From an uncultured Nitrospira sp. (GTDB lineage Bacteria; Nitrospirota; Nitrospiria; Nitrospirales; Nitrospiraceae): a stretch of DNA of 64,000 nt. Positions 1 through 10,072 of the stretch are shown here, piece after piece. The stretch is taken from assembly GCA_902500995.1 (NCBI GenBank), contig CABVSR010000010.1, forward strand, positions 1 to 64,000, given 5' to 3'. Below the pieces are notes generated by a model. The model was given only the letters and a program-made list of their open reading frames with translations. It was not told the DNA's origin and did not search any database. A program made the position numbers and the translations under genes. The first letter of the stretch is position 1. Each line of letters opens with the position of its first letter.

Positions 1-53
1 ACCCCATCTCCGGTTTTCAAGACCGGCACGTTCGGCCACTCCGTCACCCCTCC
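1..53 (-). tRNA. tRNA-Ser (anticodon UGA), 3' part outside the window
   Basis: Read on the minus strand, the sequence starts GGAGGGGTGACGGAGTGGCC and contains the anticodon arm CCGGT-CTTGAAA-ACCGG. This places anticodon TGA at positions 19-17 and decodes UCA. The D-arm pattern and the following GGAGAT fit a serine tRNA. The variable arm, T arm and 3' end lie before position 1. The gene sits 26 bp downstream of serS on the same strand, so it may share a transcript with the enzyme that charges it. Confidence 0.85.
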
Positions 54-78
54 ATGCCTGGCCGAGACACATTGACGA

Positions 79-2523
<2,445 letters not shown>

Positions 2524-2534
<11 letters not shown>

Positions 2535-2904
2535 CCCGGGATTTCTCAAGATGGTGGATGACGCGCGAGCCCGCGTGCGCGAATGTACCGTGTCCGAAGT
2601 GAAAGCCATGATGGACCGCGGAGAACGGTTCCACTTCGTCGATGTTCGCGAAGATGAGGAATTCGGCGTGGATCATGCTGCCGGAGCGAGGCATATCGGC
2701 AAGGGCGTGATCGAGCGGGATATCGAAACGGCGATTCCCCAGATGCAAGCACAGATTGTCTTGTATTGCGGCGGCGGGTACCGGTCGGTACTGGCCGCCG
2801 AGAGCCTTCGCCGAATGGGATATACGAATGTCCTCTCGATGGACGGTGGCATCAAGGCCTGGCGGGCCGCCGGCTACCCCATTGAGAAAGGGCGGCGCGC
2901 CTAA
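2524..2904 (+). CDS. rhodanese-like domain protein
   Basis: This is a single rhodanese domain of 126 aa. Family hallmarks are the FVDVREDEEF strand/loop, the active-site loop LYCGGGYRS with the presumed catalytic Cys, and the C-terminal DGGIKAW motif. Such proteins transfer sulfane sulfur through a persulfidated Cys; the acceptor here is unknown. GTG at 2524 is chosen because GAGGAGG lies just upstream at ideal spacing; the frame extends further upstream without support. The gene overlaps the end of the radical SAM gene and is followed after 3 bp by the DUF362 gene, so the three form a likely operon. Confidence 0.9.
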
Positions 2905-2907
2905 CAC

Positions 2908-3978
2908 ATGCCGTTTTCCAGACGCGAATTGTTCCACAATGCCGGCTTCGGTTTGCTCCTCCTGCCGGCGCTGTTGCGCTCACCACAGACCATTCTTCGT
3001 CATCTGCTCTTCGATCCCGAGGGGCCGCTGGTTTCGCACAAGCCCATCGCTGCCAATCCATTTATGCGGGAAGGCCGCGCCCTCGTCGCAATCGTCTACG
3101 GCACCGACCCAGTCCGAATGCTGGCGCGAGCGCTGGAACTGCTTGGAGGCATCGACCGGTTGGGACTTCGAGAGACCAGGGTCCTGCTGAAACCGAATGT
3201 GTTGAACGATCGACCGCCGCCTTCGACGACCAATCCTCTGGTGGTGAAGGCCATGGCCGACATGGTCAGGGCGAATGGCGCGGCAGAGGTGACGGTGGCC
3301 GACGGGTCGGGAATTATCCGCCTTCCCACATCCGCGAACCTGATCAGCACCGGGATGCGAGCGGCCGCGGAATCGGCAGGCGCCAGAGTGCTGGCTCTGG
3401 AAGATGAGCCCTGGGTGCGGCTTGAACCGCCGGAGGCCAAGGCCATCGGCCACTTTTATTTCTCCCGGCCGGTGTATGAAGCCGATGTGGTGATTAACAT
3501 GCCGGTCATCAAGACGCATCGCTTTGCGGAGTTCTCCTGCAGTCTGAAAAATTTCGTCGGTGCGGTCCACCCGCGCTACCGCCCTTCCGTCACCTTCTGG
3601 AGCGGGGATTGGCATGAGCGCATCGCTGAAATCAATCTCGCGGTTCATCCGGCGCTGACCGTAGCCGACGGCACTACGACGATGATCGACGGCGGGCCGA
3701 CGTCAGGGACTCCCTCGAAAACAGACTTACTCATCTGCAGTGGAGATCGGGTGGCGGTGGACTTGACGGCCCTCGCGCTGCTGCGGTCCTTCGGCAAGTC
3801 GTCCAAGCTACAGGGGAAACGGATCAGCGATCAACGGCAGATCCGGCGCGCGGCGGCACTTGGATTAGGAGTCGGATCGGGGCGGGAGATTGAACTGGTG
3901 ACGGCGGCGGTGGATCCGGCCCCACCAGCCTTTCTTCAGCTGGTGGAGCATATTCGGCAGGAGTTGCGGGATTCCTGA
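2908..3978 (+). CDS. DUF362 domain protein with twin-arginine-type N-terminus
   Basis: The 356-aa protein matches the DUF362 family by eye: LLKPNVL, the ADGSG region, the INMPVIKTH stretch and SLKNFVGAVHP in order. The reaction is not established for this family. The N-terminus carries SRRELF followed by a hydrophobic stretch (GFGLLLLPALL), which fits a Tat signal and periplasmic export, although no clear cleavage site is seen. No Cys-rich ferredoxin domain, present in some relatives, is visible. The gene is the last of the radical SAM-rhodanese run and ends 3 bp from the convergent OmpH gene. Confidence 0.85.
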   Translation: MPFSRRELFHNAGFGLLLLPALLRSPQTILRHLLFDPEGPLVSHKPIAANPFMREGRALVAIVYGTDPVRMLARALELLGGIDRLGLRETRVLLKPNVLNDRPPPSTTNPLVVKAMADMVRANGAAEVTVADGSGIIRLPTSANLISTGMRAAAESAGARVLALEDEPWVRLEPPEAKAIGHFYFSRPVYEADVVINMPVIKTHRFAEFSCSLKNFVGAVHPRYRPSVTFWSGDWHERIAEINLAVHPALTVADGTTTMIDGGPTSGTPSKTDLLICSGDRVAVDLTALALLRSFGKSSKLQGKRISDQRQIRRAAALGLGVGSGREIELVTAAVDPAPPAFLQLVEHIRQELRDS

Positions 3979-3981
3979 TCG

Positions 3982-4539
3982 CTACTTATTCGTCCGGTCG
4001 AATTCCTTGATGACTTGCTCGGTCAAATCGATGGTGTCCTTATTGAAAATCACGATCTTGACCGTTTGCTCGCTGCCCTTATCCAACACCAGTTGATACC
4101 CGCCCTTGTCCGCGACCGTCTGCGTGGCCACGGCGATCTTCTTCATGTATTCGTCGACGAGTTCTTTCTGCTTGCCCTGCAGTTCCTGGTTAAATTCCTG
4201 CGCGCGCTTCTGATAATCCTGGATCTTGCTGCGAAACGACGTTTCCTTCTCTTTCTTTTCGGCGTCGGTGAATTTGGAGGCCTGCTCCTTGAGCTGCTTT
4301 TCCGTATTGCGCAACTCTTCCTCGTCCCGGGACAACAGCTTCTGGCGTGTCGCCACATACTCTCGCAGCCCGTCCAGCGCTCGCTTGCCGGCCTTGCTCT
4401 TTTCCAGGATCACTTGAGGATCGATGACCCCCATTTTGAACTCCGCCGCCGGACTCGTTGAAAACAAGCCGAGGGTCGCTGCGACGAGCGCCCCGACCAC
4501 GACCGCGCGCCGGCCAGCTCCGTGCCACTTCACACCCAT
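3982..4539 (-). CDS. OmpH/Skp-family periplasmic chaperone
   Basis: The 185-aa protein begins with a basic region, a hydrophobic core (VVVGALVAATLGLF) and a plausible signal-peptidase site near STSPAAEF. The mature part starts FKMGVIDPQVIL, typical of OmpH/Skp, followed by a long charged coiled coil rich in Lys/Glu/Gln and a C-terminal strand region. Members are periplasmic holdases for unfolded outer-membrane proteins. ATG at 4539 is chosen over the longer frame (to 4614) because AAAGGAG precedes it and because the longer form would bury the signal peptide. The longer form would also begin at the -35 hexamer of the promoter marked just upstream. Confidence 0.9.
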   Translation of the reverse strand: MGVKWHGAGRRAVVVGALVAATLGLFSTSPAAEFKMGVIDPQVILEKSKAGKRALDGLREYVATRQKLLSRDEEELRNTEKQLKEQASKFTDAEKKEKETSFRSKIQDYQKRAQEFNQELQGKQKELVDEYMKKIAVATQTVADKGGYQLVLDKGSEQTVKIVIFNKDTIDLTEQVIKEFDRTNK

Positions 4540-4585
4540 CTCGGGACTCCTTTCGCGGGAAAAATGTCGTGCTACAAACCTCGGG

Positions 4586-4614
4586 AGAATAGCTGCCTGC
4601 CGATATCGTGTCAA
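4586..4614 (-). promoter_or_regulatory. sigma70-type promoter for the OmpH/Skp gene
   Basis: On the minus strand, TTGACA (4614-4609) is followed by a 17-bp spacer and TATTCT (4591-4586), ahead of ATG 4539. The -35 is a perfect match and the spacing optimal. Confidence 0.65.
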
Positions 4615-4643
4615 GGAGGCAGGCGCTCATGGACGAGCCTGAT

Positions 4644-4672
4644 TTGACAGGCGTCAGACCGGTGGCTATAAG
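4644..4672 (+). promoter_or_regulatory. sigma70-type promoter for the zinc-ribbon gene
   Basis: TTGACA (4644-4649), a 17-bp spacer and TATAAG (4667-4672) lie about 60 bp before ATG 4734. It is divergent from the OmpH promoter, with only about 30 bp between the two -35 boxes, so one upstream region could serve both genes. Confidence 0.65.
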
Positions 4673-4733
4673 CCTGGCCTTCATCGTCTGAACATCCGGC
4701 CTCGTGGGAAGGCGGGGTGGGAAAGGATCAAGG

Positions 4734-5135
4734 ATGAAGTCCGAGCAAGAGCAGGCACATCGTGTGTTTATCCGGGCCCTGCAGCATGAGGCGATCAGCT
4801 GCGGGCACGACGGGTGCCCGGGGCCGGTCGAGGCCGTCGATCAATCGCAAACACGAGACCGGGTCAAGACTTTTGAGATGACCTGCGAACGATGCGGGTG
4901 GCACAGCCACGTGACAGGCCGCGAGCAGCTGACTCCGCCCTGGGACAACGCCTCACTGGAACTGATGGCGGATGAACATTTGATGCATCAACAGCCTGTC
5001 TGTCCCTACGATGACACGCCGGTAGTCTTTATCTCCATGCCGAATCCGCGCCGGAAAGCAAAGTATCGAATAGCCTGTTTTTATTGCGGCCGGCAAACGG
5101 AAATGGAGTGGCCGCCGGCGGAGAGCAAACGCTGA
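4734..5135 (+). CDS. small zinc-ribbon-like protein, function unknown
   Basis: The 133-aa product is not recognised as a named family. It has paired cysteines suited to metal binding: CGHDGC near residue 23, CERC in the middle, a lone C in QPVCPYD, and CFYC near the C-terminus. Two zinc-ribbon-like knuckles are therefore plausible. No membrane segment or signal is visible, so it is probably cytosolic. ATG at 4734 is preferred over the in-frame upstream start at 4704 because of the AAAGGATCAAGG stretch just before it. It has its own near-consensus promoter. Confidence 0.7.
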   Translation: MKSEQEQAHRVFIRALQHEAISCGHDGCPGPVEAVDQSQTRDRVKTFEMTCERCGWHSHVTGREQLTPPWDNASLELMADEHLMHQQPVCPYDDTPVVFISMPNPRRKAKYRIACFYCGRQTEMEWPPAESKR

Positions 5136-5139
5136 CAGG

Positions 5140-5155
5140 GGGGCCGTGAGGCCCC
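5140..5155. terminator. GC hairpin between convergent genes
   Basis: GGGGCC-GTGA-GGCCCC forms a 6-bp all-GC stem with a four-base loop in the 26-bp gap between two convergent genes. There is no T-run on either side, so a terminator role is inferred from position only. Confidence 0.35.
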
Positions 5156-5161
5156 GGGAGG

Positions 5162-6760
5162 TTAGACGAAGTAGCGGCCGGTATCGAAGTGATACTCGGC
5201 GTTATCAACGAGCTGCAGAATGGAATGCGGATAGGTTCCGGTGTCGTCCTGCGCGGCCAGGTCGAGTTCGGGTCCGTCGTCGATCGGTGTGCCGTCGGCA
5301 TCGGTAATGACCCTCACCACCGGACGTTCCGCATTGGAATTGTCCTGCGCGGGCTTGATGACGACCGCCAAGGATCCGGAGTCGAGGCGCACGAGGCTGC
5401 CGATGGGGATAATGCCCACGCAATTGACGAACAATTTGAGTAGCACCGGATCGAATGACTGCCCGCTTTTCCCGAACATGAACTTGAGCACATTCGCGGG
5501 AGACATCGGCTCCCGGCGATAGACCCGTGACGAGGTCATCGCATCGTAGCAATCGGCGATCGTGATGATGCGGCTGGCGACCGTTTGGCTCCAGGGCACC
5601 TTGAGTTTCGGGTAGCCCGAAAAATCATAGTTCATATGATGTTCGAACGAGGCCGACGCCATGCGGGCGGGCACATTGTTGATGCCGCGCGCCTTGACCA
5701 GGGTGAACACTCCTTCAATCGGGTGTGACCGCATGATCGCCCACTCATCCTGCGTAAATTCGCCGGGCTTATTCAACACCTCGAGAGCAATCGCGCATTT
5801 CCCCACATCGTGAAACAGCGCCGATAACCCCAGATCGGCAAGATCGACTTTGGGGTATCCCGCGCGATTACCCAAGGCCATTGCCAGCAGCGATACGTTG
5901 ACGGAATGGTTGTGGGTGTATTGATCATGGCAGCGGAGATTGGTCAGCCCCAGCAAGGTGGATTCGTCCTGCATCATCAATTCGATGATGTTCTGGATCG
6001 CGCGTTTTGCCTGCTTGAAACTCACCGTCCCGCCGGCCCGGGTATTTTTCGTCAGCTCCCCGAGGGCCGAAGCCGCTTTGGCGTAGCGGCCGTTCGCGAG
6101 GGCCTTTCGCTTATCCTTGGAATCTTCCGACCCGCCCCCCGAAGTTCCAACCCGCGTCCCGGCCCCTCCGGCAGCCGCCTCGGCGTCACGCGACTGGTGG
6201 AGCTGAAGCGCTCGTGGTTCTTCCAGTTCAATGCCCTTGACGCCTGCCGCCTGGAGCGCGTCCTGCAAATCTGCCAGCGTCTGTTTTTCCGGGTCGAGGC
6301 TGACAAAGAGATACGCGAACTCGCGAAAGTCTTTGGGTTCGGCTGTCGAGGCGAACGAGACGCCGCCGATATGCCACTTATTCAAGGCCTCGATGATGCT
6401 CGCAAAGACGGCCATCTGCTGCGAGCTCATTTTCAGGTGGCTGTCCCCGAGGAAGAGAAAGTCATTCTGCAAGCGGAGCGCAACAGGGTGGTCCACCGCC
6501 AGCGTTTTCACCAGCGTCAACATGGAATCCACCGGCTTGTCCAGCGCCGCATTGGTGCGTCCGTGAATACGCGAGGTTTTGATCAGGACGTTCAGCTGCG
6601 TCACGAGCTGAATGCCCAGCATGGCCAGTTGCTGATCGAGGATATCGCCGGCCTCCGAGCCCTTGGCGATCTTGTTGGCGAGCGATCGTTCATGGGTCAG
6701 GATCGGGTGCGCCGCGTCTGAGTTCGGAGTGGTGTTGGCGGGTACGGGAGAGTCGGTCAC
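5162..6760 (-). CDS. HD-GYP domain protein (probable c-di-GMP phosphodiesterase-type)
   Basis: The 532-aa protein has an N-terminal helical region of about 190 residues, a Gly/Ala/Ser-rich linker (about 195-215), and an HD-GYP domain from about 250. Visible motifs are H317-D318 (FHDVGK), HP at 346-347, HH at 374-375 and GYP at 382-384. HD-GYP domains hydrolyse cyclic-di-GMP; whether this one is active is untested. It has no receiver or transmembrane domain. The start is GTG 6760 with GAGGG upstream. It begins 14 bp after the HEAT-repeat gene on the same strand and almost certainly shares its operon. Confidence 0.88.
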   Translation of the reverse strand: MTDSPVPANTTPNSDAAHPILTHERSLANKIAKGSEAGDILDQQLAMLGIQLVTQLNVLIKTSRIHGRTNAALDKPVDSMLTLVKTLAVDHPVALRLQNDFLFLGDSHLKMSSQQMAVFASIIEALNKWHIGGVSFASTAEPKDFREFAYLFVSLDPEKQTLADLQDALQAAGVKGIELEEPRALQLHQSRDAEAAAGGAGTRVGTSGGGSEDSKDKRKALANGRYAKAASALGELTKNTRAGGTVSFKQAKRAIQNIIELMMQDESTLLGLTNLRCHDQYTHNHSVNVSLLAMALGNRAGYPKVDLADLGLSALFHDVGKCAIALEVLNKPGEFTQDEWAIMRSHPIEGVFTLVKARGINNVPARMASASFEHHMNYDFSGYPKLKVPWSQTVASRIITIADCYDAMTSSRVYRREPMSPANVLKFMFGKSGQSFDPVLLKLFVNCVGIIPIGSLVRLDSGSLAVVIKPAQDNSNAERPVVRVITDADGTPIDDGPELDLAAQDDTGTYPHSILQLVDNAEYHFDTGRYFV

Positions 6761-6774
6761 GGGCGCCCTCGCAA

Positions 6775-8628
6775 TTAGGAATTCGCCGCGTTGGGAACGG
6801 CTTGCCGGTGGTGGCGGTGCGCGACGGACAGGGCCGCACTGCAGGCTTGCCGGACCGCGGCGCCGCCTTTTTTCTGTCCCAGCTCAAGCGCCGCCATGGC
6901 CGCAGGAGTCGCCAGTTTGCCGAGGATCTCGGCCGCCAGTAATGCGACCTCTTCCTTCTTTTTCCGGTTGGTCCAGGACCATTCCGTCAACAGCCCTTGC
7001 CAGTAGGGCACGGCTTCGTCCGCGGCTGTGTGTTTGAGTGCCTGATAGATCGCGCGTTTCTCCGCCGGCGACCGATCGTAAAAATCATCGGCCGTGACGA
7101 ACGGCGACCAGGCTGAAAAAGCGGCCATATATTGACCGCCGCTCAGGACTTTCATCGCGGTCAGCCGGACGGTTTCATCGCTGTCGCTCAAGAGAGCGAC
7201 CAGCTTGACCCCGCTGCCCGAAGGGCGAAGGGCCGACAGAATCCGCAAGGCTTCACGGCGCACGGTTGCCTCAGGATGACGCAACGTTTTTTCTACGCTG
7301 TCGGCGAACCGGGCATCATTCCACCGGGAGATGAGGGTCAGCAGATTGCGCACGAAGGTCGGCCGTTTATCGGTGAGGCCGCGGACGATCGGCTCGGCGT
7401 GGTCCCGCGCGAGGGTCTGCAAGGCCTCCATGACCACGGCCTGATGCGCAGGGACGTCAAGGCTTGCCAGAATCGAGCAGAGTCCGGAGATCGCATCGAC
7501 CTTCATCATGAGCAGCAGCGTGATCAACCCGTCCGTGTTGGCCTGGGGGTTGTGGTTCAGGTGGGTGCCGATGGATTTCAGTCGCTCAGGGCGTCCCAAG
7601 CCATCGAATAAGGCCGCCACTTGTTGCTTGTGACTCTCAGACAGATCCGGCCGCACCGTCTCCACCTCTTGCAACAGCGTCAACACGGTTTCGAGCAACG
7701 TCCATTGTCCTGCCCGGATCAGCGATTCCAGCACGTTGTCCCAGACCTCGAAGAGTTTCGTCAGGAGAGTAGGGGAGGATTCGGACGCGAGTATGGCCGA
7801 CAGGATGTCGAGGATGTACGCCGTCGCGTCGCGAGCGGTTTCGCGCTGGATCTCCTGGGTCAAGGCCTCATGCTCTTCGTCGGATACGTCGTAGCCGACG
7901 AGATTGACCTGGAACCGGCGATGGTTGGTCTCTCTGCCGCCGCCGCCCGGTCCGGCGGCCGGTTCGGCGCCGCCGCCTCCTCCTTTGCCGCCGGCACTCG
8001 CTGCGCGCTCGCGGTCGAGCAGTTCGCGCAACGAACCGACAGACGTACTCATGTATCCCTGGGTCTGAAGCTCAAGCTCATCGGCGCCGAATCCCGACGC
8101 TCGGACCAGTTCTTCTGCGGTCACCAGGGTGATGGTCTCAAGATTCTTGGCCCACAATCGGGTGACGATGTCCTCATCTTCTTCGTGCTCGGCGGGGAGG
8201 TCGGCCGGTCTGGTCTCGCCGGCCGGCATGCCCCAGAGTGCATCCAGGAAAAAGGCCAGGTCTTCTCGAGTGAGTCCCTGATGGAAACTCAGCTCACGGA
8301 TCCCGTCCGAATACATTTTGAAGGCGAAGCTATCTCCCGTGGCATCGCGCTCCGGTTCGTACACCACGTCGTTGCCGAAGAACAGCTGGTTGCGTTGCAC
8401 CAGGAGAGCCAGATGCGTGTGCGCGTCCAGGTGCTGGGTCAGACCATCATAAAATTGTTGAAAGAATCGCTGCGCGACCGGATTGGTGGTGCCATACGTA
8501 CGCGCCGATTTGGCGGCCTTGTCGAGGAGCTTCAGCAATTGCTTGATGGCAGCGACTTGCGGGTCGGTGCCTGGCTTCCCGAAGGGCGAAACCGGATTGC
8601 CTTCTCCGAGTGGGACGGTAGGGTCCAT
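6775..8628 (-). CDS. HEAT-repeat-like scaffold protein
   Basis: This roughly 617-aa soluble protein resembles the N-terminal half of its HD-GYP neighbour in its first 200 residues: a helical segment with NQLFFGNDVVYE here and NDFLFLGDSHLK there. The C-terminal half consists of HEAT-like helical pairs, with phrases such as HPEATVRREALRILSAL and SDSDETVRLTAMKVL. No catalytic motif is seen. HEAT repeats usually mediate protein contacts, so a partner role for the adjacent HD-GYP protein is inferred. ATG 8628 is chosen; GTG 8655 is an alternative nine codons upstream. Neither has a strong ribosome-binding site. Confidence 0.8.
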   Translation of the reverse strand: MDPTVPLGEGNPVSPFGKPGTDPQVAAIKQLLKLLDKAAKSARTYGTTNPVAQRFFQQFYDGLTQHLDAHTHLALLVQRNQLFFGNDVVYEPERDATGDSFAFKMYSDGIRELSFHQGLTREDLAFFLDALWGMPAGETRPADLPAEHEEDEDIVTRLWAKNLETITLVTAEELVRASGFGADELELQTQGYMSTSVGSLRELLDRERAASAGGKGGGGGAEPAAGPGGGGRETNHRRFQVNLVGYDVSDEEHEALTQEIQRETARDATAYILDILSAILASESSPTLLTKLFEVWDNVLESLIRAGQWTLLETVLTLLQEVETVRPDLSESHKQQVAALFDGLGRPERLKSIGTHLNHNPQANTDGLITLLLMMKVDAISGLCSILASLDVPAHQAVVMEALQTLARDHAEPIVRGLTDKRPTFVRNLLTLISRWNDARFADSVEKTLRHPEATVRREALRILSALRPSGSGVKLVALLSDSDETVRLTAMKVLSGGQYMAAFSAWSPFVTADDFYDRSPAEKRAIYQALKHTAADEAVPYWQGLLTEWSWTNRKKKEEVALLAAEILGKLATPAAMAALELGQKKGGAAVRQACSAALSVAHRHHRQAVPNAANS

Positions 8629-8768
8629 ACGTGTCAGTCGTACCGTGAGGTGCACTATCCGTCAAGCAAATAGCCGGTCTGCGCACGAGCTCGGCGCCGG
8701 GTTTTACCTCCGGCAGGAAAGGCCGCGTGCCATTGCGCAGGCGCGTTTCCAGACAGTAAGATCCCTGC

Positions 8769-9440
8769 ATGACCCCCGCGTCTCCACCTCAACTCATTGT
8801 CTGCTTCGGTGACAGCCTCACGGCCGGGTATCAGACGCCCGGTCCGGCGCATCCCACCGGCGAGGACACTCCCTATGGTCACGTGTTGCAGGATCGTCTC
8901 GACGAGCAGGGACGGGTGGAGGTCAGCGGAATTTGTGGTGAAACGACCGGCGAAATGGTGCTGCGTTTTCGCGCGGCGGTTCTGAATCGCCGACCTCAGA
9001 TGGTGATTATTCTCGGCGGCACGAACGACTTGGGATGGAATGCCGATCCCTCGGAGATTATGCGCAACCTGATCAAGATGTATGAATCGGCACGAGCGTC
9101 ATCGATCGTGCCCGTTCCCGTGACCGTTCCATCCATCCGGGTCGAACTGGACGGGGAGAATCCCGAGGCCGCCTCGTGGGTGGCGCAGCACATTCAACGG
9201 CGCCGGCAATTGAATGCCATGATCGCCGACTATGCGGAACGAAAACACCTGCGTCATGTCGATTTGTTCACGGCGACGGCCGAACCGGAGTCGCTCATGC
9301 TGGCGCAGCCCTACTCGAATGACGGGCTCCATCTGACCACCAGCGGCTACCGGTTATTCGGACGGCTGGTCTATGAGCAACTCTTCGCCCCCGAGTCCGC
9401 CGCCTCCGGTACCGTGTCTTCCGATGTGGTACGGCCATGA
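8769..9440 (+). CDS. GDSL/SGNH-family hydrolase
   Basis: The 223-aa protein carries all four SGNH blocks: FGDSLTAG with nucleophile Ser16, the block II glycine in GICGETTGE, GGTND (block III Asn) and DGLHLT with the catalytic Asp/His pair near the C-terminus. Family members hydrolyse esters or thioesters, often of lysophospholipids or acyl groups; the substrate here is unknown. No signal peptide is visible, so it is likely cytosolic. The stop overlaps the next start as ATGA, which implies translational coupling with the thioredoxin-like gene. Confidence 0.9.
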   Translation: MTPASPPQLIVCFGDSLTAGYQTPGPAHPTGEDTPYGHVLQDRLDEQGRVEVSGICGETTGEMVLRFRAAVLNRRPQMVIILGGTNDLGWNADPSEIMRNLIKMYESARASSIVPVPVTVPSIRVELDGENPEAASWVAQHIQRRRQLNAMIADYAERKHLRHVDLFTATAEPESLMLAQPYSNDGLHLTTSGYRLFGRLVYEQLFAPESAASGTVSSDVVRP

Positions 9441-9766
9441 TTGAAGCCGTCACGGATCGCACCTTCCCCGTGACGGTCGAGCAGGCTCCCATGCCGGTGC
9501 TGGTGGAGTTCTGGCAACCGGGCTGCGGACACTGTGCGGCGCTTCTCGCGCAGCTCGAACAGTTGCAGGATGAGGTGGGCGCAGCGATGAAGATCGTGAC
9601 GATGAACGTGCAAGAGAACTTTCAGATTCCCGCCGAACTCGAGATCAGTTCGTTGCCCGCTCTGGCCCTCTTCGACCGGGGAGCATTCGTGCGTTTTATC
9701 GGGGGGATCGGAAAGAAGGACGAGATTCGAAAACAGCTGCCGGTCTCCATCACCGGTCAAGGCTGA
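9437..9766 (+). CDS. thioredoxin-fold protein with CGHC active site
   Basis: The 109-aa single-domain protein has the thioredoxin strand VLVEFWQPGCGHCAAL and the cis-Pro loop SSLPALALF. The active site is CGHC, the dipeptide typical of protein disulfide isomerases, rather than the CGPC of thioredoxins. This suggests a less reducing redox potential. No signal peptide is seen, so the location is presumably cytosolic. The ATG overlaps the GDSL-hydrolase stop by 4 bp, so the two are co-expressed. Confidence 0.88.
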   Translation: MIEAVTDRTFPVTVEQAPMPVLVEFWQPGCGHCAALLAQLEQLQDEVGAAMKIVTMNVQENFQIPAELEISSLPALALFDRGAFVRFIGGIGKKDEIRKQLPVSITGQG

Positions 9767-9820
9767 ACGGAAGTCTCTCGCCACAGCGAACGCCGGCGGC
9801 GGTGAGGCTGCTGAGTTCAT

Positions 9821-10072
9821 CTAGCAGGCTGCGGAAAAACTCGATTATTGCGTCATACGTCGCGTTTCACACGCGCGCCGTCTCGCGCCAGGATAGCCCG
9901 CAGGATGCGCAAAAAGGCGACGATTCTCACCCGCCCAACCCCGGCGCGTCAAGACGCGCCATTCCGCAGTCAAGGCCGCAGCGAACGAAGAGGCGAATCG
10001 TACTCGTGCCGTACGGTGAGCCTCTGACTGATGCGAGAACGCCGCTGGCGGACTTTTTCCGCATCCTGCTAG
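9821..10072. mobile_element. MITE-like non-coding element with 19-bp terminal inverted repeats
   Basis: The left end CTAGCAGGCTGCGGAAAAA (9821-9839) and the right end (10054-10072) match as inverted repeats at 18 of 19 positions, and both tips are the palindrome CTAG. The 252-bp interior has no credible gene. It contains a further near-copy of the end motif (GCAGGATGCGCAAAAAG, about 9899-9915) and several GC-rich dyads. It fills the gap between the thioredoxin gene and zwf. The right tip contains the TAG stop codon of zwf. I associate this repeat type with Nitrospira genomes; copy number cannot be judged from one window. Confidence 0.7.

Noticed and set aside
1-53. tRNA-Ser as an attachment site of an integrated island
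   Set aside because: Housekeeping serS follows immediately and no integrase or direct repeat of the tRNA end is visible; the missing 3' end is outside the window.
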